Assembly (NCBI GenBank): GCA_964472035.1
Contig: CAYYIT010000003.1
Span: 20,186-84,185 of the forward strand
DNA from: UBA3855 sp964472035
Lineage (GTDB): Bacteria > Bacillota > Clostridia > Oscillospirales > Ruminococcaceae
Direction of reading: 5' to 3'
Length of the DNA stretch: 64,000 nt
The notes beneath the pieces were generated by a model that worked only from the letters and a program-made list of their open reading frames with translations, made no database searches and had not been told where the DNA came from. Below, one piece after another: positions 7,606 to 16,740 of this stretch; position 1 is the stretch's first letter, and each line of letters begins with the position of its first letter. Made by a program: the position numbers and the translations under genes.

Positions 7606-7856
7606 CTGTCACACTCCCCTCCGGCAAATGGCAGATCCAGCTCCGGAAACATCGTTCCCCGACTGAGCGCCGTCATTGCGTCATACGGTTCACTCCAGAG
7701 CTGGAAGGGTACATAGGACATTCCTGCCGGCGTCAGCGCCGGAAATGCTGTCATCGGCTGGGGGCTCAGACAGTCATGCGAAGCTGCCTCGACGCAGTCA
7801 TGGGGCACTGATGGTTCCATACGCTGTGCCATGCGTTCAAATGCGTGTAATTCCAT
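7602..7856 (-). CDS. cotJA: Spore coat associated protein CotJA
   Basis: The C-terminal part has the CotJA signature: MSYVPFQLWSEPYDAMTALSRGTMFPELDLPF. From the ATG at 7856 the protein has 84 residues, close to the family length. An alternative ATG at 7904 would add 16 residues but has no ribosome binding site. AAAGGAG lies 28 bases upstream of 7856, so the start is uncertain. It is the first gene of the cotJ operon; related operons are read by the mother-cell factor sigma-E. No clear sigma-E promoter could be fixed here. Confidence 0.85.
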   Translation of the reverse strand: MELHAFERMAQRMEPSVPHDCVEAASHDCLSPQPMTAFPALTPAGMSYVPFQLWSEPYDAMTALSRGTMFPELDLPFAGGECDR

Positions 7857-7897
7857 ATTCACACCGACTTCTTTACAGAAGACGCTCCTTTCTGTCG

Positions 7898-7922
7898 AAT
7901 ACACATGGGGTTCATGTGTATT
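7898..7922. repeat. 10-bp inverted repeat upstream of cotJA
   Basis: AATACACATG and CATGTGTATT are perfect arms around a 5-base loop, just upstream of the cotJ operon. They could be a leader hairpin or an operator. There is no T run for termination. Confidence 0.45.
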
Positions 7923-7969
7923 ACATACTATGCAGGTAGCGTCGCATCAGTGAATCTGCCGGAATGCCC

Positions 7970-7998
7970 TTGCAAAACGAAGGGGAATATGCTATAAT
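7970..7998 (+). promoter_or_regulatory. Sigma-A promoter of the radical SAM gene
   Basis: TTGCAA (7970-7975) and TATAAT (7993-7998) are 17 bases apart, about 30 bases before the ygiQ-like start codon. Confidence 0.8.
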
Positions 7999-8027
7999 AG
8001 TCTTAATGATTTGTAAGGAGTGATACC

Positions 8028-9905
8028 ATGCCTTTTTTACCTGTATCCCGTAAGGAACTCAATGAACGCGGCATCGATCAGCTGGACTTCATCTGCCTGA
8101 CAGGTGATGCCTACGTCGACCATCCGTCCTTTGGTATTGCCATCATTTCCCGCATGGTGGAGAGTCTCGGATTCTCGGTGGGTATGATCGCTCAGCCCGT
8201 GCATGATGACGATTTCAGGAGGCTGGGCGCACCGAAATACGCCTTCCTCGTTACAGGCGGAAATATTGACAGCATGGTTTCGAACTATACAGTTGCAGGC
8301 AAAAAACGTTTTGATGACGCCTACAGTGCCGGAGGAAAGGGCGGAAAACGTCCTGACCGTGCCGTTACCGTCTATTGCCGGAAGCTCAGACAGCTGTTTC
8401 CGGATACGGAGATCGCCATCGGCGGACTGGAAGCCTCCCTGCGGCGCTTCGCCCATTATGACTATTGGGCGGACAAGGTGCTGCCCTCGATCCTTGTGGA
8501 CAGCGGTGCGGATCTGCTCATGTATGGTATGGGCGAAGTCACCATCACCGAGATCTGCGAACGTTTCCGCAATGGACAGCACCTGAAGGACATGCATGAC
8601 ATCCGCGGCACCTGCTACCTGACAGATCCCGTCAATACACCCATGGGCGCAGTGCAGTGCGACAGCTTTGAAATGGTCCGCGACAACAAAAAGTCCTACG
8701 CCAAGGCCTGTCGTAAACAGTATGATGAACAGGACGAGGTGTACGGAAGGCTCCTCGTGCAGCGTCATGGCAATCAGATGCTCGTCCAGAATCCTCCGCA
8801 GCGCAGCCTGACACAGGAAGAATTTGACCATGCCTACGAGCTTCCCTATATGAGAGCCTACCATCCCATGTATGAAAGCGTGGGCGGTGTCCCCTCCATT
8901 CAAGAGGTGGAATTCTCCATTACACATAACCGTGGCTGCTATGGCTTCTGTAATTTCTGCTCGATCGCACTTCACCAGGGCCGAAGGATCCAGACAAGAA
9001 GTGAGAACTCCGTTCTCCGCGAGGCAGAAGCACTGACGCAGAAATCCGGTTTCAAGGGATACATCCACGATGTCGGAGGACCCACTGCCAATTTCCGCGC
9101 GCCTTCCTGTGAAAAGCAGCTGAAAAGCGGCCTCTGTAAGGGCAAGAAATGCCTTGCACCGAACGCCTGTCCCAATCTGAAGGCCGACCATACCGAATAT
9201 CTCGAGATGCTCCGCAAGATCCGACGCATCCGCGGTGTCAAGAAAGTATTCATCCGCTCCGGCATTCGCTACGACTATCTGATGCAGGACAAAAGCGATG
9301 CATTCCTGAAAGAGCTGATCTCCAACCATGTCAGCGGACAGCTGAAGGTCGCACCGGAACACGCAAGCAACCGAGTGCTTGATATGATGGGCAAGCCCCA
9401 TATCGAGGTCTACGAGCAGTTTGAAAAGAAATTCTACGAGATCACAAAGGGTATGGGAAAGGAACAGTACCTTGTCCCCTACCTCATGTCCTCCCACCCG
9501 GGCTGCACGCTGAATGACGCCGTGGATCTCGCAGTATTCCTGAAAAAACACAATATCCGTCCCGAACAGGTGCAGGACTTCTATCCCACGCCCGGTACGA
9601 TTTCCACAGCGATGTTCTACACGGGACTCAACCCCTACACCATGGAAGAAATCTACGTTCCGCGCAAGCCCGAGGAAAAGAAGCTCCAGCGCATCATGCT
9701 GCAGTATTTCAAAAAGGAGAACCGCGATCTTGTCGAAAAGGCGCTCACCATCGCTAAGCGGCGCGATCTGATCGGCAACGGTCCGAACTGCCTGATCCCC
9801 CCCTCGGACAAGCCCGGTGCCAATCGTCCGGGACGTGCAGCCGGAAGCAAGCCCCAGCCGAAAAAAAGCAAGATCCGAAGCATTCAGAAGCGCAAAAAGC
9901 GCTGA
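8028..9905 (+). CDS. ygiQ: YgiQ-family radical SAM protein
   Basis: The 625-residue protein belongs to the YgiQ (UPF0313) family of radical SAM proteins. The 4Fe-4S cluster motif CYGFCNFC lies near residue 304, after an N-terminal domain typical of the family. A cysteine-rich segment (CLAPNACPN) follows around residue 383. The C-terminus is a basic tail rich in Lys, Arg and Pro. The reaction is not established for the family. The start is supported by AAGGAG 7 bases upstream and a consensus promoter. The Xer-type recombinase gene follows 19 bases after the stop and is probably co-transcribed. Confidence 0.92.
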   Translation: MPFLPVSRKELNERGIDQLDFICLTGDAYVDHPSFGIAIISRMVESLGFSVGMIAQPVHDDDFRRLGAPKYAFLVTGGNIDSMVSNYTVAGKKRFDDAYSAGGKGGKRPDRAVTVYCRKLRQLFPDTEIAIGGLEASLRRFAHYDYWADKVLPSILVDSGADLLMYGMGEVTITEICERFRNGQHLKDMHDIRGTCYLTDPVNTPMGAVQCDSFEMVRDNKKSYAKACRKQYDEQDEVYGRLLVQRHGNQMLVQNPPQRSLTQEEFDHAYELPYMRAYHPMYESVGGVPSIQEVEFSITHNRGCYGFCNFCSIALHQGRRIQTRSENSVLREAEALTQKSGFKGYIHDVGGPTANFRAPSCEKQLKSGLCKGKKCLAPNACPNLKADHTEYLEMLRKIRRIRGVKKVFIRSGIRYDYLMQDKSDAFLKELISNHVSGQLKVAPEHASNRVLDMMGKPHIEVYEQFEKKFYEITKGMGKEQYLVPYLMSSHPGCTLNDAVDLAVFLKKHNIRPEQVQDFYPTPGTISTAMFYTGLNPYTMEEIYVPRKPEEKKLQRIMLQYFKKENRDLVEKALTIAKRRDLIGNGPNCLIPPSDKPGANRPGRAAGSKPQPKKSKIRSIQKRKKR

Positions 9906-9924
9906 ACCGAAAGGATAACAGCCA

Positions 9925-10929
9925 ATGAAGATCGACCGCAGTGAACTGCCATTCTTTTTCAGCGATTATATTACACATTTATCGGCGATCAAAGGATTGT
10001 CCGACACCACTGTGATGGGGTATTTCCGCGATATCAGGCAGTTTCTTCGCTTTATCCGCTATGAATCCGAGCATCCCGGACAGAATCCCGATGCATCGGC
10101 GCTTCCGGAGATCCCGATCCAAGACATGCAGGTGGAAGACATCCGCCGCATTACCCTGCGCAATATCATCAACTACTACAATTTCATCATCATGGAATGC
10201 GGCAACAAGGAGCGCATCCGCGCCAGAAAGGCCACTTCCCTCCGGAGCTTTTTCAAGTACCTGCAAAAGCAGGCGCGGCTCATCGATGAAAACCCAACGG
10301 AGAATCTTGAGATCCGTTCCCCCAATCCCCGCAAGCAGAAGCCGAAGTATCTCAACCTCAATGACAGCCTTGCCTTGCTGCGAACACTGACGGAACAGAA
10401 GGATAAAAAGGCGCACCTGCGAGATTATTGCATCGTCACGCTGTTTCTCAACTGTGGTATCCGACTCAGTGAGCTGGTCGGACTGAACCTGTCGTCCATC
10501 GACTTCTCCGAACATAAGATGATGGTACTCGGTAAGGGCAACAACGAACGCACTGTGTACCTGAATGAAGCCTGCATGACTGCGCTGCGCGAGTATCTCT
10601 TTGAACGTTCGGAGATCCCCACCGATGACAAGGCCCTCTTCCTGAGCAGCCACAAGAAGCGTATCAGTAAACGCCGTGTCCAGCAGGTCGTGGAAAACGC
10701 ACTCTCTGCGGCAGGCCTTGACGGACGAGGTCTCTCCACGCATAAGCTGCGGCATACTGCCGCGACCCTGATGTACCAGCACGGTCACGTCGATCTGCTC
10801 ACGCTCCAGAAGATCCTCGGGCATGTCAGCATCTCCACAACGGAGATCTACACCCACCTGACCGATGTGCAGATGCAGGAAGCAATGGACCACTCCCCTC
10901 TTGCTGAGGTAAAACGAAAGAAACTATAG
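9925..10929 (+). CDS. XerC/XerD-type tyrosine recombinase
   Basis: The 334-residue protein has an N-terminal SAM-like core-binding domain and a complete tyrosine recombinase catalytic domain. The expected residues are present: Arg180 (GIRLSE), Lys204 (GKGNNE), His273 and Arg276 (HKLRH), His300 (LGHVS) and Tyr309 (TEIYTHL). Length and motifs fit the Xer proteins that resolve chromosome dimers at dif, not a phage integrase, and nothing nearby suggests an element. XerC and XerD cannot be told apart from sequence alone. Two hairpins follow the stop codon. Confidence 0.9.
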   Translation: MKIDRSELPFFFSDYITHLSAIKGLSDTTVMGYFRDIRQFLRFIRYESEHPGQNPDASALPEIPIQDMQVEDIRRITLRNIINYYNFIIMECGNKERIRARKATSLRSFFKYLQKQARLIDENPTENLEIRSPNPRKQKPKYLNLNDSLALLRTLTEQKDKKAHLRDYCIVTLFLNCGIRLSELVGLNLSSIDFSEHKMMVLGKGNNERTVYLNEACMTALREYLFERSEIPTDDKALFLSSHKKRISKRRVQQVVENALSAAGLDGRGLSTHKLRHTAATLMYQHGHVDLLTLQKILGHVSISTTEIYTHLTDVQMQEAMDHSPLAEVKRKKL

Positions 10930-10931
10930 CA

Positions 10932-10959
10932 AAACGAGCCGCTTTGCAGCGGCTCGTTT
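10932..10959. terminator. Terminator after the Xer gene
   Basis: AAACGAGCCGCT and AGCGGCTCGTTT form a perfect 12-bp stem with a 4-base loop directly after the stop codon. Confidence 0.88.
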
Positions 10960-10972
10960 CTATGACACGACA

Positions 10973-11006
10973 AAAAGCATATCCCCCAAAAGGGCGATAT
11001 GCTTTT
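10973..11006. terminator. Second stem-loop between convergent operons
   Basis: AAAAGCATATC and GATATGCTTTT are perfect arms around a 12-base loop. The A/T ends fit a bidirectional terminator serving the Xer gene and the opposing coaD operon. Confidence 0.8.
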
Positions 11007-11014
11007 CTCTATTC

Positions 11015-11071
11015 ATACTAATCCTCTAAACTCTGATAGACTATGTCTATCAGAGTTAAAGGGATTAGTAT
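11015..11071. repeat. 57-base near-perfect palindrome
   Basis: ATACTAATCC pairs with GGATTAGTAT, and AACTCTGATAGA pairs with TCTATCAGAGTT, separated only by a small internal loop and a 5-base apex. The hairpin lies at the 3' end of the minus-strand coaD operon and has no T run. It may stabilise the mRNA end or be a small mobile palindrome. Confidence 0.6.
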
Positions 11072-11090
11072 CAAATACACATTCCGGTAC

Positions 11091-11570
11091 TTACTGCGCA
11101 GAGCCCTGCTGATTGCGCTTGGTCTTGAGCTTATCGAGCTTTGCCTTACGCTGCTGAACATCCTGCAGACTGGTCGTAAAGAAGGACTCTGCATCCTTGA
11201 AACGCTTGCTTACATAGGTATCAGTAGCAGCCTTGATCGCATCGGACTCTGCCTTTGCCTTGGTCAGAACATCCACAGCGCGGCGCTTTGCCTCACGGAT
11301 GATGGACTCCTCGGAAACGATCACCTTTGCACGCTCCTCGGCCTGACGTACGATCTGTTCAGCCTTTGCTTCCGCTTCCTTCAGAATGCGGTCACGATCA
11401 AACTCTACCATTTTCGCATGCTTGATCTCCTGCGGAACATTCAGACGCACGTCATTGATCAGCTCACGCAGTCTCTCACCGTCAATAATTGCCTTATGTG
11501 CAGCAAACGGAACGGAAGCCGCCTTGTCCAGCAGCTCGTCCATATCATCCAGAATTTCATCAATACTCAT
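11091..11570 (-). CDS. Coiled-coil protein in the coaD operon
   Basis: The 159-residue protein is charged and mostly helical. A long coiled coil runs from about residue 60 to 150 (for example ILKEAEAKAEQIVRQAEERAK), resembling ATP synthase stalk or DivIVA-like helices. It has no signal peptide or membrane segment. Its start overlaps the coaD stop by 4 bases, so the two are translationally coupled. Small coiled-coil proteins beside coaD are common in Clostridia, but no function is established. It might be a scaffold for division or envelope processes. Confidence 0.8.
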   Translation of the reverse strand: MSIDEILDDMDELLDKAASVPFAAHKAIIDGERLRELINDVRLNVPQEIKHAKMVEFDRDRILKEAEAKAEQIVRQAEERAKVIVSEESIIREAKRRAVDVLTKAKAESDAIKAATDTYVSKRFKDAESFFTTSLQDVQQRKAKLDKLKTKRNQQGSAQ

Positions 11571-12064
11571 TTTTGTTCCTCCTTCATCAACCTCTGTTGA
11601 ATCGTCTCAAGAATACACGCAGGGACAAAAGGACTGATATCCCCGCCGAAATACGCAACCTGCTTTACCACACTGGAACTCAGGAACATATTCTCCTGAC
11701 TGGTGGTAAGGAATACTGTCTCTGCATTGGCATAGAGCGCTTTATTCGTCAGTGCCATCTGGAATTCATACTCAAAGTCACTGACCGCACGCAGGCCCTT
11801 GACGATCGCAACCGCACCGACGGTCTTGACGTAATCCACAAGAAGTCCATCAAGAATATCGATCACGACGTTATCGAGATGCGCAGTTGCCTCGGCGATC
11901 ATCATCATTCTCTCCGTAGCAGTAAAGCTCGCCTTGGCTTTGTTGGCATTCGTCGAGATCAATACGATCACTTTATCAAACAGCGTGGAGGCACGAGTAA
12001 TAATGTCAAGATGTCCCATCGTCACAGGATCGAAACTGCCGGGACACACTGCAATTCTTCTCAT
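11567..12064 (-). CDS. coaD: Phosphopantetheine adenylyltransferase
   Basis: CoaD transfers AMP from ATP to 4'-phosphopantetheine in the fourth step of coenzyme A synthesis. The 165-residue length is typical. The nucleotidyltransferase signature is complete: CPGSFDPVTMGHLDI at the N-terminus, KGLRAVSDFEYEFQMA in the middle, and SQENMFLSSSVVKQVA at the C-terminal end of the fold. The gene overlaps rsmD upstream and the coiled-coil gene downstream by 4 bases each. The rsmD-coaD order is widely conserved in Firmicutes. Confidence 0.97.
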   Translation of the reverse strand: MRRIAVCPGSFDPVTMGHLDIITRASTLFDKVIVLISTNANKAKASFTATERMMMIAEATAHLDNVVIDILDGLLVDYVKTVGAVAIVKGLRAVSDFEYEFQMALTNKALYANAETVFLTTSQENMFLSSSVVKQVAYFGGDISPFVPACILETIQQRLMKEEQK

Positions 12065-12615
12065 TTCTCCACCTCCTGCATCAATGCAAAAACCGATACT
12101 ACTATTTTACCATAGAAATACTGCTTTTGCAACTGTAAATTCAAAATTTTTTCGGGAATTTGCAATTCTTTTTCATGTTCACAGACAATTTTGCCTGTTT
12201 TCTTCAATTTATCTCCAAGAATTGGCAAAAGCTCCAGTAATATATCCTTGCGGTAGGGCGGATCAAGCAGGATAAAATCAAAGTCTTCCTCCGGACAGCG
12301 GCGCAGAAAGGCAAACGCATCCATTTTATGAAGCTCTGCACGATCCATAAGACGCGTACGTTCAAGGTTCTCACGCGTAATGGAAAGGGAATTGGCAGAC
12401 GCATCCACAAAGACCGCTTGTCTTGCTCCGCGGCTGAGCGCCTCGATGCCGAGCTGTCCGCTTCCTGCGAACAGATCCAGGACCTTTGCATCCCGAAGTT
12501 CGAACTGAATCGAGGAAAACATCCCCTCCTTGACACGGTCCGTCGTCGGGCGGACATCCATGCCCTCGAGGGTTTTCAGACGGATTCCTTTGGCAGTGCC
12601 AGTGATAACTCTCAT
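12061..12615 (-). CDS. rsmD: 16S rRNA (guanine966-N2)-methyltransferase
   Basis: RsmD methylates G966 of 16S rRNA during 30S assembly, using SAM. The 184-residue protein starts with the family's MRVITGTAKGIRLKT and RPTTDRVKEGMFSS. It has the SAM motif LDLFAGSGQLGIEALSRGA and the catalytic motif LLDPPY. It overlaps uvrC upstream and coaD downstream by 4 bases each, so translation of the three genes is probably coupled. Confidence 0.96.
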   Translation of the reverse strand: MRVITGTAKGIRLKTLEGMDVRPTTDRVKEGMFSSIQFELRDAKVLDLFAGSGQLGIEALSRGARQAVFVDASANSLSITRENLERTRLMDRAELHKMDAFAFLRRCPEEDFDFILLDPPYRKDILLELLPILGDKLKKTGKIVCEHEKELQIPEKILNLQLQKQYFYGKIVVSVFALMQEVEK

Positions 12616-14444
12616 GATTGACCTCCCTGTTCCGCTTCATGCAGAAACGCATACAGCCTCTGCGCGGTATTCTGGGGTATTCCAACCGCTGCAATGTCTG
12701 CGATGGTCGCTTCCTGCAGCGCTGCCCTGGTTTTGAAATGCAGCATCAGCTTCTGGGCAGTCTTTTCGCCGACACCCTGTACACCGGTCAGTTCGGACGC
12801 AAATGTCCGTTTCTTATGCTTGCTGTGCATGAACGCAACGGAATAACGGTGCACCTCATCCTGAATTCTGGTAAGCAGATGGAACGCCTCGCGCGTTCCG
12901 GAAATGCTGATCTCACCGCCGCCCGTAGCAATGGCACGCGTACGGTGCTTGCTGTCCTTCACCATGCCAAAGAGCGCGATATCCGGCGCAAGCTGCGCAA
13001 CGATGGGAGCGACTGCATGAACATGTCCCTTGCCGCCGTCAAGCAGGATCAGGTCTGGTTTTCGTGAAAACCAGGGATCCTCCTCATCACCCAGATGGCC
13101 GAGACGCCTGCGGATCACTTCCTGCATGCAGGCGTAGTCGTTCTGCATCATGGATTCCTTGATGGTAAATCGCTTATATGCTTTCTTCTGCGGCCGTCCG
13201 TTTTCGAAAACGACCATACCGGCAACCATGGAATCCGAGGCGAGGTTGGAAATATCGTAGGCCTCGATATACTTGGGAACACGCTCCATTCCGAGGAGCT
13301 TCCCGAGTGCTTCCACCGCAAGCAGTTCCTTGCCGGTGCGGTTGCTCTGGACTGCGATCGCCTCTGCGGCGTTCTGTTTGGACATACGGATCAGCTGCAG
13401 GCCGTTGCCTCTCTGCGGAACCAGAAGCTTGATCTTATGGCCCATCTGCAAAGAAAACATTTCCTCAAGCAGTTCCATGTGATCCAGCGCGGACTCCAGC
13501 AGGATCACCTTCGGCAGATCCGTTCTGCCATGGTAATACTGTGTCACAAAGGCATCGAGTGCCGCCTCATCGGCCTGCTCCGTATAATGGAAGGTCTGCT
13601 TATCGTGCAGCCTGCCGTCACGATACATCAGCACCGAAATACACAGTGCATCCTGATTGTCCGCACTTGCGATCACATCGGCATCGCGGAAGGCATTGTC
13701 GATGATCTTCTGGGATTCTCCGGCCTTCTGAATGGCACGGATCCGGTCGCGAAGGATCGCAGCCTTTTCAAAGTCAAGCTGCTCGGAAGCCTGCTCCATC
13801 TGTGCCTGCATCCGTTCCACGGAAGCATTGCTGCCGCTGCGGATGTAAGCGGTCGCCTGTGCGATGATCTCCGCATAAGCATCCTGCGTGATCCTTCCCT
13901 GACACAATCCCATACAACGTTTGATATGGTAATTCAGGCAGGGTCGCGCCTTGCGGAACATCTGCGGAAATTTCTTCTGACAGGTCGGCAGCTGAAATAC
14001 CGCATTGACCTCCTCGACCGTCGACTTTGTCACAAAACCGCCCGTGTAGGGCCCGATATACAATGCATCGTCAGTTTTCTGTTTTTCCGCGGTAATGCGT
14101 GGATAAGCCTCATTGGAGATCTTGATATAGTGATATCCCTTGTCATCCTTGAGCAGGATGTTGTAATGGGGCTTATGCTGCTTGATCAGACTGCACTCCA
14201 GAAGAAGGGCTTCGTATTCCGAGTCGGTAACGATGAAGTCATAGTCCCACACATGGGAGACCATCTTCGCCACCTTCGGGGTATGGTCAGCAGATACACG
14301 GAAGTAGCTGGTGACACGATTTTTCAGATTCTTGGCCTTGCCGATATAAATGATACCGCCCTTTTCATCCTTCATCAGATAGACACCGGGAGAAGTGGTC
14401 AGCTGTGCTGTTTTTTCACGGAGATAGGGCAGACGTTCATTCAT
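12612..14444 (-). CDS. uvrC: Excinuclease ABC subunit C
   Basis: UvrC makes both incisions in nucleotide excision repair after UvrA and UvrB find the lesion. The 610-residue protein has the N-terminal GIY-YIG nuclease (TSPGVYLMKD, GIIYIGKAKNLKNR), a UVR motif near residue 200 that binds UvrB, the RNase H-like nuclease (YDISN, LILLDGGKGH) and a C-terminal helix-hairpin-helix (GVGEKTAQKLM). Family length and alignment favour ATG 14444, with GGGTGA just upstream; an ATG at 14459 is also possible. The gene overlaps rsmD by 4 bases. uvrA and uvrB lie 13 kb away. Confidence 0.96.
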   Translation of the reverse strand: MNERLPYLREKTAQLTTSPGVYLMKDEKGGIIYIGKAKNLKNRVTSYFRVSADHTPKVAKMVSHVWDYDFIVTDSEYEALLLECSLIKQHKPHYNILLKDDKGYHYIKISNEAYPRITAEKQKTDDALYIGPYTGGFVTKSTVEEVNAVFQLPTCQKKFPQMFRKARPCLNYHIKRCMGLCQGRITQDAYAEIIAQATAYIRSGSNASVERMQAQMEQASEQLDFEKAAILRDRIRAIQKAGESQKIIDNAFRDADVIASADNQDALCISVLMYRDGRLHDKQTFHYTEQADEAALDAFVTQYYHGRTDLPKVILLESALDHMELLEEMFSLQMGHKIKLLVPQRGNGLQLIRMSKQNAAEAIAVQSNRTGKELLAVEALGKLLGMERVPKYIEAYDISNLASDSMVAGMVVFENGRPQKKAYKRFTIKESMMQNDYACMQEVIRRRLGHLGDEEDPWFSRKPDLILLDGGKGHVHAVAPIVAQLAPDIALFGMVKDSKHRTRAIATGGGEISISGTREAFHLLTRIQDEVHRYSVAFMHSKHKKRTFASELTGVQGVGEKTAQKLMLHFKTRAALQEATIADIAAVGIPQNTAQRLYAFLHEAEQGGQS

Positions 14445-14469
14445 CGCTTCACCCAGCATGGAAACAATA

Positions 14470-15090
14470 CTACTCATCGAAAAACGTACTCGTATAGGTC
14501 TGCACTCTTGCACGGTCGCCATGGCAGTCGATCTCCAGGCGTTCCTGGGAAAGCAGGAAGCGCAGGATGGAGAACAGTACCACGTAGGCTACCGAATTCG
14601 CAAACAGACTGATGTAGACAGGCCATTGATAGATCGTACCGAACATACCGGACAGAATGATCGTCACAGTCACAACGATCGCAACCTGAAGTGCAGTGTT
14701 CTTTTTCTGCAGAGCAAGGTACGAGAAGCACGTTGCCGCTGAGAAAATGGAATGCCCGATATTCAGGGCCATGGAATTGGATTCATAGAACGGGATATGC
14801 TCCGCGTTGAAATCCATGATCATGATCGTGACTTCCACGATCAGATAGACGACCATCGCCGTTTTCATCAGATAGCGATGCCGGACGATCCTGCAAAAAT
14901 GCAGCAAGGAGAGCAGCATGCATACAAATCCGCCGGTTTCAATCGTATATGCAGCGATTTCCAATGCTACAATCTCGATCCCGTGTCTGCTGATCAGCCA
15001 GTAATAAACGGCGCATACCATCGCAAACAACAGAAACAGCAGATTCGCATACTGTCCAAGCTGAAAGCATTTTTTCAGTTTTGGATGCAT
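14470..15090 (-). CDS. Polytopic membrane protein of unknown function
   Basis: The 206-residue protein is mostly hydrophobic, with about six predicted membrane segments (for example LLFLLFAMVCAVYYWLI and VAIVVTVTIILSGMFG) and a short polar tail. No family was recognised. ATG 15090 is preferred over 15096 because AAGGAGG then has a workable spacing. It ends 25 bases before the uvrC start and follows purD by 43 bases, so it could belong to either transcript. Confidence 0.75.
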   Translation of the reverse strand: MHPKLKKCFQLGQYANLLFLLFAMVCAVYYWLISRHGIEIVALEIAAYTIETGGFVCMLLSLLHFCRIVRHRYLMKTAMVVYLIVEVTIMIMDFNAEHIPFYESNSMALNIGHSIFSAATCFSYLALQKKNTALQVAIVVTVTIILSGMFGTIYQWPVYISLFANSVAYVVLFSILRFLLSQERLEIDCHGDRARVQTYTSTFFDE

Positions 15091-15133
15091 TGCCATGCCC
15101 TCCTTGTAAATGATATTGTATTTTTGTCAGCGA

Positions 15134-16411
15134 TTACTTTGCCTGCAAAGCACGCTGACCGATATCCTTACGGAAATGAACCTTTTCGAATGTGACCTGC
15201 TCGACGCTCTTGTACGCCTGTGCAAGCGCATTCTGAAGTGTATCCGCAGTCGCAGTCACACCGAGCACTCTGCCGCCGGCAGTCAGGAACTGCGCATCTA
15301 CGTACTTTGTACCTGCATGATAAACAAATGCACCGGCAGTCTGACCCTTGTCATCAAGGCCCTCGATCACCTTGCCGCTTTCATACTTGACAGGATAGCC
15401 GCCGCTCGCCATCACAACGCACGCAGCACTCTCCTGCTTCCATACGATCGGAAGCTCCGCAAGCGTGCCGTTGTAGATCGCCTTCATGATCTCTACCAGA
15501 TCGGTATCCAGCAGGGGCAGAACCACCTGTGTCTCCGGGTCGCCGAAACGACAGTTGTACTCGATCACCTTCGGACCGTTCGGGGTCAGCATCAGACCGA
15601 AGTACAGGCAGCCTGTGAAGGGTCTGCCCTCAGCTGCCATTGCTGCAATCGTAGGCTTGAAGATGGTCTCCATGCATTCCGCAGCGATCTCATCGGTATA
15701 ATAGGGGTTCGGTGCAACTGTACCCATACCACCGGTATTCAGGCCCTCGTCGCCGTCCAGCGCACGCTTATGATCCATGGAAGAGATCATCGGCACTACG
15801 GTCTTGCCATCTGTGAAGGACAGCACAGAAACCTCGGGACCTGTGAGGAATTCCTCCACAACAATGCGGGTGCTGCTCTCGCCGAACTGCTTTTCATCGA
15901 TCATGGAAACAACGGCATCCACAGCCTCCTGCTCATTCTGTGCAAGGATCACGCCCTTGCCGAGTGCCAGACCATCCGCCTTGATGACGGTCGGATAGGT
16001 GTTCTGTTCCTTAATATATGCAATTGCGGACGCGCTATCCGTGAAAACCTCGTAGCCGCCCGTGGGGATGTTGTACTTCTTCATCAGATCCTTGGAGAAG
16101 ATCTTGCTGCCTTCGATAATAGCGGCGTTCTTCTTCGGGCCGAATGTCATGAAGCCCTCTGCCTGCATCGCATCGACCATGCCGAGTACGAGCGGATCAT
16201 CGGGAGCAACCACGACCAGATCGGGCTGGATCTCCTTTGCAAGTGCAACCATACCGTCAATGTCGGTTGCCTTGACATCGCAGCACTTGGCATAGCGGGA
16301 GATACCACCATTGCCGGGAGCGCAGTAAATTTCGGTGGTAAGGGGGCTTTCTGCAAGCTTCATGATGATTGCATGCTCTCTGCCGCCGCCGCCGACTACT
16401 AAAATCTTCAT
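15134..16411 (-). CDS. purD: Phosphoribosylamine-glycine ligase
   Basis: PurD joins glycine to phosphoribosylamine with ATP, the second step of purine synthesis. The 425-residue length is normal. The N-terminus MKILVVGGGGREHAI, an ATP-grasp core (GLALGKGVILA) and RFGDPETQ match the family. It is the last purine gene in the minus-strand cluster, following the zinc protein gene by 30 bases. Confidence 0.97.
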   Translation of the reverse strand: MKILVVGGGGREHAIIMKLAESPLTTEIYCAPGNGGISRYAKCCDVKATDIDGMVALAKEIQPDLVVVAPDDPLVLGMVDAMQAEGFMTFGPKKNAAIIEGSKIFSKDLMKKYNIPTGGYEVFTDSASAIAYIKEQNTYPTVIKADGLALGKGVILAQNEQEAVDAVVSMIDEKQFGESSTRIVVEEFLTGPEVSVLSFTDGKTVVPMISSMDHKRALDGDEGLNTGGMGTVAPNPYYTDEIAAECMETIFKPTIAAMAAEGRPFTGCLYFGLMLTPNGPKVIEYNCRFGDPETQVVLPLLDTDLVEIMKAIYNGTLAELPIVWKQESAACVVMASGGYPVKYESGKVIEGLDDKGQTAGAFVYHAGTKYVDAQFLTAGGRVLGVTATADTLQNALAQAYKSVEQVTFEKVHFRKDIGQRALQAK

Positions 16412-16441
16412 GGGGGATGTGTCCTCCTTTTTTGAAATCTT

Positions 16442-16705
16442 CTATAAACTGAACCGATGCTCCTTCATCTCATCCAGAAACTCATCAGAAATGGGGAATC
16501 CTGCGGCATCGCCGATCACGCTGTCCATACCGCAATACGGACACAGTGCGGTTTCACCGCCGTCCGTCCAGTCCTCCGGCTGCAGCACAGTGGGCTTGAA
16601 GATCTCACCGCACAGGAAGCAGCCGCAGAAATCGCTTCTGCGGATCAGCGCATGGTTGTTCTTGCAGTTCTGATGCGCCAGCACAAGGTCGGTTTTCTGA
16701 TACAC
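16442..16705 (-). CDS. Small zinc-binding protein in the purine operon
   Basis: The 87-residue protein has two CxxC-type pairs, CGCFLCGEIF and CPYCGMDSVIG, spaced as in a small zinc ribbon. FPISDEFLDEM near the end is also typical of a conserved clostridial family. The GTG start at 16705 is chosen because AGAGGTG lies 6 bases upstream; the TTG at 16744 has no site and overlaps purH. Function is unknown. Its place between AICAR transformylase and purD suggests only co-expression. Confidence 0.75.
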   Translation of the reverse strand: MYQKTDLVLAHQNCKNNHALIRRSDFCGCFLCGEIFKPTVLQPEDWTDGGETALCPYCGMDSVIGDAAGFPISDEFLDEMKEHRFSL

Positions 16706-16740
16706 AGGATTCACCTCTTTCAGAGCATTAAAAACACAAA

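Noticed and set aside
8037..9551. Open frame of 504 codons antisense to the radical SAM gene
   Set aside because: The plus-strand gene has a promoter, ribosome binding site and the CYGFCNFC motif.
9925..10929. Tyrosine recombinase as a phage integrase
   Set aside because: Length and motifs fit Xer proteins, it is coupled to a housekeeping gene, and no element cargo or att repeats surround it.
13095..14612. Open frame of 505 codons antisense to uvrC
   Set aside because: uvrC is well supported by motifs on the other strand; this frame has no recognisable protein features.
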